From the NCBI GenBank assembly GCA_944375715.1, contig CALWAP010000003.1, positions 1 through 64,000 on the forward strand: a stretch of DNA of 64,000 bases, given 5' to 3'. The stretch comes from an uncultured Clostridia bacterium (lineage in GTDB: Bacteria > Bacillota > Clostridia > Oscillospirales > Butyricicoccaceae). Below are positions 25,135 to 33,536 of this stretch, piece by piece. Below the pieces are notes generated by a model. That model did no database searches. It saw only the letters and a program-made list of their open reading frames with translations, and was not told where the DNA came from. Made by a program: the position numbers and the translations under genes. How positions within the stretch are numbered: the first letter of the stretch is position 1; the number at the start of each line of letters is the position of its first letter.

Positions 25135-26281
25135 ATTTTTCGGCCCCTTCCCGCAAGGGCTTTTTTTTCGCAAAAAGCAGCCCCGAGGTGACCGCCGTCA
25201 GGGGCGCCACGGTGATAAGGCCGAAGGAGCCGACGATGGTATGGACTATCTCGGCCGACACATACTTGTAATTGAGTATGAACTCAATGGGGGTGCCCTG
25301 GGCCATGAATACCATCAAAAGGGCGATATAGCTGCCCGAGTAGGCTAAAAGCAATGTCGTCGTTGTCGAGCCGCAGGCCGCCCTGCCCACGGCAAAGCCG
25401 GAAAATATCGCCTCTTTTTGGGATATGTCGGGCCTTTTTTGGGTGACCTCGTAAACGGCCGAGCATATGTCGACCGAAAGGTCCATTATGGCCCCCGACG
25501 AGCCGATGAACACCGAGGCTATGAATATCCTTGTCAAATCGATATTGGAAAGGCCGACATAAAGAAGGCTCTCGCTGGACTCCATAACGGCGCCGTGGAT
25601 CATCAACGCGTCGGTGAAAACATATCCCAAAAGGGCGGTTACGCCTATGCCCAGCCCCGCCCCCATGGCCGAAGCCAAACACCGCCTGTCCCAGCCGTAA
25701 ATGAGGCTCAGCGACACAAGGTTCATAAAAAGCACCGTCAGCAGTGCTGCCGCTATGGGGTCATAGCCCTTTAAAAGGCAGGGCACCAGCACCTTCCACA
25801 TGGTAAGCAGCGTGACAGCAAAGGAAAGTATGGCCCTAAGGCCGGTTTTGCCCGCGAAAACCACCAAAAGCAGAAGGAATATAAGGGCCAGCACCCCTTC
25901 CTTGTCAATGCGGTAATGATCTACCATGGTGGCCGCCGTTATCTCTCCGCCGCTGTGGCTGACGGCTATGAAGGCCGTGTCGCCGGGGGCAAATATCTTG
26001 TCCTGGGAAAGTGAGCCGTTTAGCCTGTTTACGGCCTGGGTTTCCTGCCCTTCAAACATACCTCCCAGAATAAGCACCGTGCAGCGCTGCTCGCCCGTGC
26101 GGATAAGGCCGGTGTCAACAATGTCGCTTTCGTCGGTCGAAAGGACCCTTGCCTTTACCCTGTCGGCATTCTGGTAGGTCAGCGCCCCCTCAAACCCCGT
26201 GGGCAGGAAAATAAGGGCCAGCAGTATGGCGGCGGCCAAAAGCGTGGGGGCCAGGGTCCTGTGCCTTTTTATAAAATCCAT
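25133..26281 (-). CDS. YibE/F family membrane protein
   Basis: 382 residues with an N-terminal signal anchor (LLAAAILLALIFLPTG), an extracytoplasmic beta-rich segment (about 40-125) and a C-terminal half of about seven helices with the conserved SSGAIMDLSVDICSAVYEV and VGRAACGSTTTTLLLAY blocks. YibE/F proteins are widespread in Firmicutes and their role is unsettled. The start ATG has GGAGG. Its gene is followed downstream by the terminator shared with ThrE. Confidence 0.85.
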   Translation of the reverse strand: MDFIKRHRTLAPTLLAAAILLALIFLPTGFEGALTYQNADRVKARVLSTDESDIVDTGLIRTGEQRCTVLILGGMFEGQETQAVNRLNGSLSQDKIFAPGDTAFIAVSHSGGEITAATMVDHYRIDKEGVLALIFLLLLVVFAGKTGLRAILSFAVTLLTMWKVLVPCLLKGYDPIAAALLTVLFMNLVSLSLIYGWDRRCLASAMGAGLGIGVTALLGYVFTDALMIHGAVMESSESLLYVGLSNIDLTRIFIASVFIGSSGAIMDLSVDICSAVYEVTQKRPDISQKEAIFSGFAVGRAACGSTTTTLLLAYSGSYIALLMVFMAQGTPIEFILNYKYVSAEIVHTIVGSFGLITVAPLTAVTSGLLFAKKKPLREGAEK

Positions 26282-26300
26282 ATGTCCTCCGAAAACTTAT

Positions 26301-26324
26301 GGCGGGGAGCATAAGCTCCCCGCC
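26301..26324 (-). terminator. Hairpin after the alkaline phosphatase gene
   Basis: GGCGGGGAGC and GCTCCCCGCC form a perfect stem with loop ATAA just past the gene's stop. The T-tract on the minus strand is poor, so termination may be partial. Confidence 0.6.
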
Positions 26325-26349
26325 TTGTATTTAAAAACCGGGCCTTCGG

Positions 26350-27891
26350 CTATTTTACATCAAGCAGGGTGGAGAGCTTGACATAAATATCGGTGTTGTC
26401 GTAATAGCCGCCGAAGGTTTCGGCTCCCGCGCCGTCTGCAAAGACCGCCACGGGCAGGCCCGTATGGGAATAGCTTGTAAAGTCGATGCCCGACTTGTTG
26501 TTGAGTATGTGGGTGATGGTGACGCTTAAGGGCTCATATGTGCCGTAGAGGACATACTGCTCCTGGGTGTATTCGGGCTTTTCTTCGGCCATTGTCAGCT
26601 CATACGCCGCCTTGAGCCTTTCCAGCTCGTACTCTGTCAGGACCAGCCTGTCACCTTCCTCGCCCTTTATCTTAAGGCCGAAGAGGGTTTCGACATCCTT
26701 CATTACATCCTCAAAGGAGGTGCCGTTTTCCTTGTAGGCCGCCACATACTGCTCGTCATAAAGGGCGTAGGAGATCTTCTGGCTTGCAAGGCTGTCCAGG
26801 TAGGTGTCGTAGTCGGTGCCGGCAAAGCCTATCGTCAGCCCGCCCGTCTCATGGTCGCCCGTGACGATGATAAGGGTCTCGTCCTTATGGCTTTCTGCAA
26901 ACTCCATAGCTTTCTGGACGGCAGCGTCCAGGGCCAGGGTGTCGGTGACGGTGGCGGCGGCGTCATTGGCGTGGCAGGCCCAATCTATCTTGCCGCCCTC
27001 GCACATCATGAAAAATCCCTTTTCGTTGTCCAGGACCTCTATGCCCTTTTCGACATAATCGGCCAGGGCCCACTGACCCTCCTTGCGGTCCATATCATAG
27101 GAAATGGCGTCGTCATCGGCCAGGTTCTCGTCTATCAGGATGACCTTTTCGTCATCGGCGCTTACCTTTTCGGCGTCGGCCTGGGTGAAGGTCACCTTGT
27201 AACCCGCCTTTTCGGCCAGGTCGTAAAGGCTTTCGCTCGTGCCCTCATTCCCCGTTACCTTCTTAAGGCCGCCGCCAGCGAAATACTCAAAATCCGAGTC
27301 TATAAGCTCCAGGCCTATTTCATAATAGTCGTTTCGGCTGGCCTGGTGGGCATAGAAGGCGGCGGGGGTGGCATGGTTCAGGTTTACAGAGGAGATTATG
27401 CCTATCTCGAAGCCCTTCTGCTCGTGGAGCTTTTCGGCTATCGTCTCAAAGCTCTGGCTTCCGTCGGTGCTGACATTTATCATGCCCGAATAGGTCTTTT
27501 CGCCCGTTGCTATCGAGGTGGCCGTCGAGGCCGAGTCGGGGGCAAAGGAACAGGCGTCATAGGTGACAGCCGAGCCTGCTACCGGGAAGCCCATGAAGGA
27601 AAGATCCTTGGGGCCGTCCAGCACGGCATTCTGCCTTTCTTCGTAATCCACGCTGGGCAGGGCCTTTTCATAATCCTCGTCGGCCAAAGCGCCCAGATAA
27701 TCGGCGGCCGCCTGGAACTGAGGATAGCTCATTCCGTCCCCTATGAAAAGGAACACATATTTGGGTGATTTTATATCACCCTGCATGTTGACGTTTTCGG
27801 GGTTTGTGCCTTCGCCGGCTTCTTCTCCCGAGCATGCGCAGAAACCAAGGCACATCACGAGGGCCAAAGCCAGGGCAATCAGTCTTTTCAT
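26350..27891 (-). CDS. Alkaline phosphatase, lipoprotein
   Basis: This extracytoplasmic phosphomonoesterase has a lipoprotein-type signal (LALALVMCLGFCAC, with the modified Cys near residue 20). The metal site starts at FLFIGDGMSYPQ, the nucleophile Ser is in FAPDSASTATSIATGEK, and later zinc ligands lie in DWACHANDAA and VTGDHETGGLTIG. About 513 residues, in the PhoA range. It probably scavenges phosphate from organic esters. No Pho box could be identified by eye. Confidence 0.93.
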   Translation of the reverse strand: MKRLIALALALVMCLGFCACSGEEAGEGTNPENVNMQGDIKSPKYVFLFIGDGMSYPQFQAAADYLGALADEDYEKALPSVDYEERQNAVLDGPKDLSFMGFPVAGSAVTYDACSFAPDSASTATSIATGEKTYSGMINVSTDGSQSFETIAEKLHEQKGFEIGIISSVNLNHATPAAFYAHQASRNDYYEIGLELIDSDFEYFAGGGLKKVTGNEGTSESLYDLAEKAGYKVTFTQADAEKVSADDEKVILIDENLADDDAISYDMDRKEGQWALADYVEKGIEVLDNEKGFFMMCEGGKIDWACHANDAAATVTDTLALDAAVQKAMEFAESHKDETLIIVTGDHETGGLTIGFAGTDYDTYLDSLASQKISYALYDEQYVAAYKENGTSFEDVMKDVETLFGLKIKGEEGDRLVLTEYELERLKAAYELTMAEEKPEYTQEQYVLYGTYEPLSVTITHILNNKSGIDFTSYSHTGLPVAVFADGAGAETFGGYYDNTDIYVKLSTLLDVK

Positions 27892-27966
27892 TTTCTTACC
27901 TCTCTTTTCAAGGTTGTTTTTTAAGGGTTTTACCCTTTGGTTTTATTTTAAAGGCCCTATGTAAAA

Positions 27967-28005
27967 CAAAAAGCCGCACTTTGGTAAAATCAAAGTGTGG
28001 CTTTT
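27967..28005 (-). terminator. Terminator of the phosphodiester glycosidase gene
   Basis: AAAGCCGCACTTTG pairs with CAAAGTGTGGCTTT around GTAAAAT, with T-run on the minus strand. Confidence 0.85.
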
Positions 28006-28016
28006 GCCGCGCCTTC

Positions 28017-29558
28017 CTATCTGGCGGCGACCGTAAAGGCGTCGGGCAGGTACCTGCCGTTTGTCTTGTCACCCGAGGAGGGCTTTGTTATCTTCCTGCC
28101 GTTATAATACATTATGCTGGAAGAGCCGCCGTCCAGGTTGCAGGCCTGGTAGGCGTCGTACCTCAGCATGATATCGGCCAAATCGCCCATGGTGCAGCCT
28201 ATGGAATATCCCGGCTGCCTGCCGTCAACCACCAAAAGCAGCACCTGGCCGTCCTTGGTCTGGCCGATGGCGCTGCGGGGGGATATGCCCCAGCCGGCCG
28301 AGCCCTCGACCGCCTTTATGCCGTCATAGACCAGCATGGGCTTGAACTCGACGGCGTCCCTGAGATCGTTTTCCTCTTTATAGGTGCCGACATAAAGGGT
28401 ATCGTCTTCGTCAAAGCCGATGACCTTGTTGGTGCCCCAGCTCCAATCGGAAAGCTTTTCCCCGTCGCTTATCAGAAGGCCGTGGACCGTGCCGCCGTTG
28501 CCATGGCCGCCCGGGTCGTAAAAGCCGCTGGCGTTTACGGCCAAAACGGCATTACTTTCCTCGGCTATGCCGGCGATATGCTGCCCCTGGGTGCCCAATG
28601 TCGAAGCCGGGGAAACACCGACCTGTGAGGGGTCCTTGATTATCGCAAGGTAGCCTGCATAATCGCTGCCCTCCACCATGGCTATCGTAATGCCGTTTAA
28701 CGTGTCGATGGCCAGCACCCTGTCGCCAGAGGCGGTGCGTATGCCCGTGTCCTCGTCGCCCCGGGAGGCCTTGTCTATCACAAGATAGCCGCTTTCGGTT
28801 ATCGACTCATCCTCGTGGCCTTCCATATAGCTTTCAAAGGAGTCCTTGTCTATTTCGGGATAGAGCTTGAAAAAGCTCTTTTCAAGGTCCTTCCACTTTA
28901 TCTTCTTTCCGGCGTTTTTAAGCTCGTCTATCGACCAATTCGTGTCGATCCCCTGCTGGAACTCCTCGTAATCCTCCCTGACCGTCATGACCTCCTCGAT
29001 GACAAAGTCGGGTATGAAGGCGGTGGCCAGCCATTGATGGGTCATGGTGCCCATGGCCGTTTCGATATAAATATCACGCCACTTTTTTATAAAGGGTATG
29101 TCGGAGAAAACGGCTATGCAGTAAAGGCCGGCTATGGCCAGAAGGGCCGACAGGAGCCTTATAAGCTTTGCCCTGCGTTGGGGTTTGCCCTTTTTCTTTT
29201 CCCTGCCCTTTTTTATAAGCTCGCGCCTGCCGCGGGTACTTTTTTCCCGGGCTTCGGGGCGGATGTTTCTGCCGCTTTCCTGAGGCGCAGCTTCGGGCAG
29301 GCCGTCTTTTTCCCGGGACATATCATGCCCGCTGCCGGCGCTCTGCATTTCGGCATCTTTGGCAAAGGCCTTTTCGGCAAAAACCGAAAGGTCGGAAAAA
29401 TCGTCTTTGGGCAGGCTCGGGCTTTCGCCAATGCCGCCCCATATCATCGTGTCGTCGGAAGCTTCTTCTTCCCCTTCGGGCTTTATGCCGTAAACGGCCG
29501 ACATATATATATCTTTTACTATCTCATCGGTATCGTCATGCCCGCGCCTGCCGTCCAC
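28017..29558 (-). CDS. Phosphodiester glycosidase family protein (NAGPA domain)
   Basis: 513 residues: a charged, low-complexity cytoplasmic N-terminus (1-130, with KKGREKKKGKPQRRAK before the membrane), one membrane helix (about 133-155) and an extracellular C-terminal NAGPA domain (about 250-513). Conserved NAGPA features are AVNASGFYDPGGHGNGG, SPRSAIGQTKDGQVLLLVVDGRQ cut by its family loop, and CNLDGGSSSIMYYNG near the end. Such proteins cleave or process sugar phosphodiesters on surface polymers. GTG start with GGGGAG. The long charged N-terminus is unusual and may bind cytoplasmic partners. Confidence 0.85.
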   Translation of the reverse strand: MDGRRGHDDTDEIVKDIYMSAVYGIKPEGEEEASDDTMIWGGIGESPSLPKDDFSDLSVFAEKAFAKDAEMQSAGSGHDMSREKDGLPEAAPQESGRNIRPEAREKSTRGRRELIKKGREKKKGKPQRRAKLIRLLSALLAIAGLYCIAVFSDIPFIKKWRDIYIETAMGTMTHQWLATAFIPDFVIEEVMTVREDYEEFQQGIDTNWSIDELKNAGKKIKWKDLEKSFFKLYPEIDKDSFESYMEGHEDESITESGYLVIDKASRGDEDTGIRTASGDRVLAIDTLNGITIAMVEGSDYAGYLAIIKDPSQVGVSPASTLGTQGQHIAGIAEESNAVLAVNASGFYDPGGHGNGGTVHGLLISDGEKLSDWSWGTNKVIGFDEDDTLYVGTYKEENDLRDAVEFKPMLVYDGIKAVEGSAGWGISPRSAIGQTKDGQVLLLVVDGRQPGYSIGCTMGDLADIMLRYDAYQACNLDGGSSSIMYYNGRKITKPSSGDKTNGRYLPDAFTVAAR

Positions 29559-29701
29559 GGCTCTCCCCTCCTTTTCCAGGATTTGACCATTTTAAGGCCC
29601 AAAAAGTTTCACATTATATATTAAGCCCCCGATTTATGTACTTAAAGGGGCAAATGTGCAAATTTTTTGCAAAATCGGGGCGGGTTATTCGTCAACCTCT
29701 T

Positions 29702-30412
29702 TCAAAACCTTCGGTTTTTTTGGCTGTGCTCCCTGACATTTTCGATATGGGCCGCTTTTACCCCTTCGCCCGGGTCTATATATGGTACAAGCTTCCTTTT
29801 AATTTCCTCAACTGCCTCGCTGGTAAGGGCGTCGGCCATTTCTTCCCACAGCCTGTTTACAAGTTCAAAGACCTCTCCCCTTTTTATGACATGGACATCG
29901 CCGCTTTGCACCGTTACGGCCTTGAGGCTGCACCTTTCGGAAAAGACTATGACCGAGCGCATGGGTATATCCTCCCCCAAAAGGGCCTTTAAATGCTTTA
30001 TATGGGCGCGGTTTTGCATGATGGGGTTGTAAAAGCTGTTTTTGCGGCTTCCGCCGCGCCCCGCGGGCAGCGTCTGGTGCCAGAACCTTTTGTCCTCGCT
30101 GCCGAAGATCCAGCCGCCGTAATTCTTGCTTTCAAAAACGAAAATGCCTTTTTTGCATATCATCACAAGGTCTATCTCGGTGGTTTCGCCCCTGCCCGAC
30201 GGGATATAAAGGTTGAAAAGGAATACGGCCCCCCGCTTTTCAAAGCCCCTGAGGTTTTTGTATGTAAGGTACTCGCCGTATATGCCTTTATCGCTTTTTA
30301 CCTTTAAATAGGGCGTTTTAGTTACCTTGAAATAGCTGCCGCTGCGGTATATCAGATCGCAAACCAGGTACATAACCCCTGCCAAAAGGGCAATAAGAAG
30401 AAGTATTTCCAT
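29702..30412 (-). CDS. NERD-domain protein
   Basis: The 236-residue protein has an N-terminal membrane helix (LLLIALLAGVMYLVCDLIY) and a nuclease-related NERD domain: GIYGEYLTYKNLR, then TTEIDLVMICKKGIFVFESK, which contains the Asp and Glu-x-Lys of restriction-like nucleases, followed by GSEDKRFWHQ. NERD proteins are common and mostly uncharacterised; membrane anchoring next to a nuclease fold is frequent. ATG with GGAGG. Confidence 0.85.
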   Translation of the reverse strand: MEILLLIALLAGVMYLVCDLIYRSGSYFKVTKTPYLKVKSDKGIYGEYLTYKNLRGFEKRGAVFLFNLYIPSGRGETTEIDLVMICKKGIFVFESKNYGGWIFGSEDKRFWHQTLPAGRGGSRKNSFYNPIMQNRAHIKHLKALLGEDIPMRSVIVFSERCSLKAVTVQSGDVHVIKRGEVFELVNRLWEEMADALTSEAVEEIKRKLVPYIDPGEGVKAAHIENVREHSQKNRRF

Positions 30413-30475
30413 GCTTTTGCCTCCTTTTCTATATTATACCACACATAGGCCCTCTTACGGGTTTAAGCCAAAATG

Positions 30476-30504
30476 TTGCAAAAATAAAATATAAATGTTA
30501 TAAT
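30476..30504 (+). promoter_or_regulatory. Promoter of the secreted-protein/lipoprotein group
   Basis: TTGCAA (30476-30481), 17 bases, TATAAT (30499-30504). Confidence 0.65.
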
Positions 30505-30579
30505 AAATATATAATCTGCACAATATGAAGTTCAAAAGCCCACGTCCCTTGCCATACAGACAAAAGCAGGGAGGTAAAT

Positions 30580-31032
30580 ATGAAAAAAAAGGTTTTTATC
30601 TGCGCTTTCCTGGCCGTGGCGTGCATATCCGTATGCCTTTTCTTTTTAAGGCCCTCCGGCGGCTCATTTGAGGAAAAGGTGCTTAAGGCCTGCTCCCTTG
30701 ACTGTTCCGACATTGAGGAAATAGACGTCATGTATGTGACAAACACCGATGTAAGCCATTATTCGGATATCAAAGACCCTTCCCGGCTTTCGGCCTTCTG
30801 CACATATTTTTCCCGCTTCTCCTTTGTCCCCAAAAAGGCCCATGTCTTTTCCTCCCACACCATATCCCTGTCGGCGCCCGGAAAGGACACCCGGTTTTAC
30901 CTGTGGCTGGGAAACGACGGGCGCCTTTTGGAAATACAGTGGTACGCCCCCGGGGGAAACGACGGCTCGGCGGTTTTTGAAAGCGACGGGGAAATGTCGG
31001 TTTCGGAGCTTTTATCGGCCATGGGGTTTTAG
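30580..31032 (+). CDS. Secreted or membrane-anchored hypothetical protein
   Basis: 150 residues with an N-terminal signal/anchor (KKKVFICAFLAVACISVCLFFL) and an extracytoplasmic domain of about 120 residues with no recognised family. There are two Cys residues close together (KACSLDCSD). GGGAGG precedes the ATG. It lies directly upstream of two paralogous lipoproteins on the same strand and may share their transcript. Confidence 0.6.
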   Translation: MKKKVFICAFLAVACISVCLFFLRPSGGSFEEKVLKACSLDCSDIEEIDVMYVTNTDVSHYSDIKDPSRLSAFCTYFSRFSFVPKKAHVFSSHTISLSAPGKDTRFYLWLGNDGRLLEIQWYAPGGNDGSAVFESDGEMSVSELLSAMGF

Positions 31033-31083
31033 TAAAAGGGAAAGTGACTGAAACCAACGCAAGCATATGAAAGGAGTGGGAAG

Positions 31084-31683
31084 ATGAAAAAAACCGCTAT
31101 TATTCTGGCTTTGTGCTTTCTTTTTTCCGCCTGCTCGAATGACGCCCCTTCCTCCCAAAACCCTTCTTCCTTAAAAACAGTGGAAACACAGGAAGCTTGG
31201 GGGCTTTCGGGTAAAATAATCGAGTGCATAGCACAGCGGCAAATAGTGCCCGACTCGTATATATACCTTTTAAAGGATGAGGGGCTGAAAGCCGATATAG
31301 AGCAGTACAACACCGATACATTCCAACTGAACAATCGTTTCACCCGCTTTGCCATAGACATTATAGCCGATTTTTATGGTTGGGATTGGTATGACGAAAA
31401 CGGGGTCAGGAAGTATTCCTCATATACCCTTATGGAGCTGCCCGAAAGGTATATTGACATGGCCGGCAGGATCGCCCATTACGCCCTTTACCGAAACGCA
31501 GACGAGATGATTAAGGCCGACGATATCATCTGGATTATGCTTATATTTGACGATGACGGCTTGAACGATGATATAGGCGGGCTGCACAAGGAAATGGAAG
31601 ATACTTATAACTTCCCTATGGAAGAATATTTCACCCTTACCGAGTCCATATCCTCCCGGCTTTATGAAGGGGTGAAAGAATGA
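31084..31683 (+). CDS. Lipoprotein of unknown function, paralogue 1
   Basis: 199 residues; the signal peptide ends in LFSACS, a good lipobox with Cys near residue 18. The mature part is helical and acidic. It shares with the next gene the blocks VPDSYI, DLELYN-like DIEQYN, AGRIAHYALYRNADEMI and MEEYFTLTES. No family recognised. Overlaps the next gene by four bases (ATGA). Confidence 0.7.
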   Translation: MKKTAIILALCFLFSACSNDAPSSQNPSSLKTVETQEAWGLSGKIIECIAQRQIVPDSYIYLLKDEGLKADIEQYNTDTFQLNNRFTRFAIDIIADFYGWDWYDENGVRKYSSYTLMELPERYIDMAGRIAHYALYRNADEMIKADDIIWIMLIFDDDGLNDDIGGLHKEMEDTYNFPMEEYFTLTESISSRLYEGVKE

Positions 31684-32270
31684 AAAGGCAGCTTGCGGCT
31701 TTTGCCTTTATTTTGTGCCTGCTTCTGCCGGCCTGCGGCAGCGAAAATGCGCCCTATGCCGAAAATGACAAAGGGGCGGAAGATTTTGTTTTTGAAAAAA
31801 TAGCCGGGCATATCGAAAACCGCCGGGTCATCCCCGACACATACATAAGCCTTTTAAGCGATGAGGACCTTAAGGAGGACCTGGAGCTTTACAACCTCAG
31901 AACAGCCGAGCTGAATGTCTTTTTTTCAAAGACGGCTGCCGAAACAATAGCGGCATTTTATCTGTGGGAGTGGTTTGGCGAAAACGGCGTCAGGCTGTAT
32001 ACCCCCGATACCGTCGCCAATCTTCCCGACAGGCATATCGAAATAGCCGGCAGGGTCGCCCATTACGCCCTTTACCGCAATGCCGACGAAATGATATACG
32101 CCGACGATACCATCTGGCCCATGCTGATTTTGGAGCTGGGGGGTTCAGCGGGGGACTGGCCCCGCTTTTTGCACGGAGGGAACGATATATTGAGCCTGGG
32201 GTGGGGCGACGACCCGATGGAGGAATATTTCACCCTTACAGAGTCGATAATTTCCCGCCTTGAACAATAA
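31680..32270 (+). CDS. Lipoprotein of unknown function, paralogue 2
   Basis: 196 residues, lipobox LLPACG with Cys near residue 19. It is a tandem paralogue of the preceding gene along its full length (VIPDTYISLLSDEDLKEDLE, AGRVAHYALYRNADEMIYAD, MEEYFTLTESIISRL) but clearly diverged outside these blocks. Probably an old duplication whose copies form a pair on the cell surface. Function unknown. Confidence 0.7.
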   Translation: MKRQLAAFAFILCLLLPACGSENAPYAENDKGAEDFVFEKIAGHIENRRVIPDTYISLLSDEDLKEDLELYNLRTAELNVFFSKTAAETIAAFYLWEWFGENGVRLYTPDTVANLPDRHIEIAGRVAHYALYRNADEMIYADDTIWPMLILELGGSAGDWPRFLHGGNDILSLGWGDDPMEEYFTLTESIISRLEQ

Positions 32271-32413
32271 AAAATCCCCTTTTATGTTAAGTGTTGCCGG
32301 CATGTACATTCAGAAAATTCAAACGACATACTTGTCAAAACCGCCGGATTTCCTAAATCTCAGGCGAAACGGCTCCCCGTTTCTTTTGCGTAGCTATCAA
32401 CAACACTTATCTT

Positions 32414-32462
32414 GAAAAAAGGCATAAAAAAGGGGCCTTGGCCCCTTTTTTTATGCCTTTTC
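32414..32462 (-). terminator. Terminator of the yitT-like gene
   Basis: A long inverted repeat (AAAAGGCATAAAAAAGGGGCC against its mirror, loop TT) with T-run on either strand. It overlaps the last codons of the yitT-like gene. The stretch 32271-32413 holds no gene, only AAGTGTTG near 32289 mirrored by CAACACTT near 32401. Confidence 0.8.
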
Positions 32463-33344
32463 GGCTTCCATTTTGAATATGTCGGCCACCTCGTATATGG
32501 CGATATAGGCCCCTTTGTCGATATCCTGCACCAGCTCCCTGAGCCTGCTTATCTGGAAACGGTTTACGACTATCCATATGACACGGCTGGGGCTGCCCGA
32601 ATAAAAGCCCCTGGAATCCATGACCGTTATCCCCTGCTCAAAGGCCTCGGACAGCGCCTTGCAGACCTCTTTATCCTTCCTTGTGACGATATAGACCGAT
32701 TTGGCCCTGTCAAATCCCTCGACAATGGCGTCGACCGTCTTTAAGGCCGCCATGTATGTCACTATCGAGTAAAGGGGCAATATCCAGCTTTTTATTACAA
32801 AGCCGCAGACGATGTAAAGCAGGGCGTTATAACCCATTACAAAGGTGCCCACCGACAGCCCCAGGCGCTTTGCGAATATGACGGCCATGACCTCTATGCC
32901 GTCCATGGCCCCGCCGAAGCGGATGGCAAGGCCGCTTCCCAGCCCCGATATCATGCCGCCGAAAAGGGCGCAGAGCAAAAGGTCGGAGCCTGCCAGCGGC
33001 GAGGCCATGCTGACATCAATGGGCAGCACATCGGTTATAAGCCATGCCCATAAAGAGTAGACCGCCACCGTGTATAAAGCGTAAAATGTGAACCTTATCC
33101 CCTGCCGTTTAAGCCCGTAAAGGAAAAGGGGCAGGTTCAAAGCAATGAGGAACAGGGAAAGGCTTACGCCGCTTACCTGGCTCAAAAGCATGGCCGTGCC
33201 CGATATGCCGCTGTCATAGAGCTTTACCGGCGCAAGGAACACCGTCACCCCGAAGGCATTTACCATGCCGGCCAGGAAAAGGGCCAAAAGGTTTAATGGC
33301 CTTAGTTTTTTCAGCTCCGAAAGTTCTGTTTTGATTTTTTTCAA
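32451..33344 (-). CDS. YitT family membrane protein
   Basis: 297 residues. Two repeats of the YitT (DUF161) membrane fold occupy about 1-205: LAGMVNAFGVTVFLAPVKLY with its following helices, and RFGGAMDGIEVMAVIFAKR. A soluble DUF2179 domain follows at about 215-290 (RAKSVYIVTRK, GITVMDSRGFYSG, IYEVADIF). The family is common in Bacillota and its substrate is not established. TTG start with a GGAGG site. Confidence 0.88.
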   Translation of the reverse strand: MKKIKTELSELKKLRPLNLLALFLAGMVNAFGVTVFLAPVKLYDSGISGTAMLLSQVSGVSLSLFLIALNLPLFLYGLKRQGIRFTFYALYTVAVYSLWAWLITDVLPIDVSMASPLAGSDLLLCALFGGMISGLGSGLAIRFGGAMDGIEVMAVIFAKRLGLSVGTFVMGYNALLYIVCGFVIKSWILPLYSIVTYMAALKTVDAIVEGFDRAKSVYIVTRKDKEVCKALSEAFEQGITVMDSRGFYSGSPSRVIWIVVNRFQISRLRELVQDIDKGAYIAIYEVADIFKMEAEKA

Positions 33345-33458
33345 TTTTTCCTCCTTTTTTGCCGGGTATATCTTAACTTACTTAATTATTGTACCATAAA
33401 ATTGTTGCCGAATTAAGACTGTTTTTATATATATTTGTTTTCCGGGTCACAAAAGCGC

Positions 33459-33487
33459 TTGTGCTTATACATTTTCTTTGATATACT
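33459..33487 (+). promoter_or_regulatory. Promoter of the coiled-coil/TPR gene
   Basis: TTGTGC (33459-33464), 17 bases, TATACT (33482-33487). Confidence 0.55.
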
Positions 33488-33536
33488 GTGACGGAGAAGG
33501 CGCTTTTAGGCGCGTTAGGACAGGAGGAAAGCTTTT

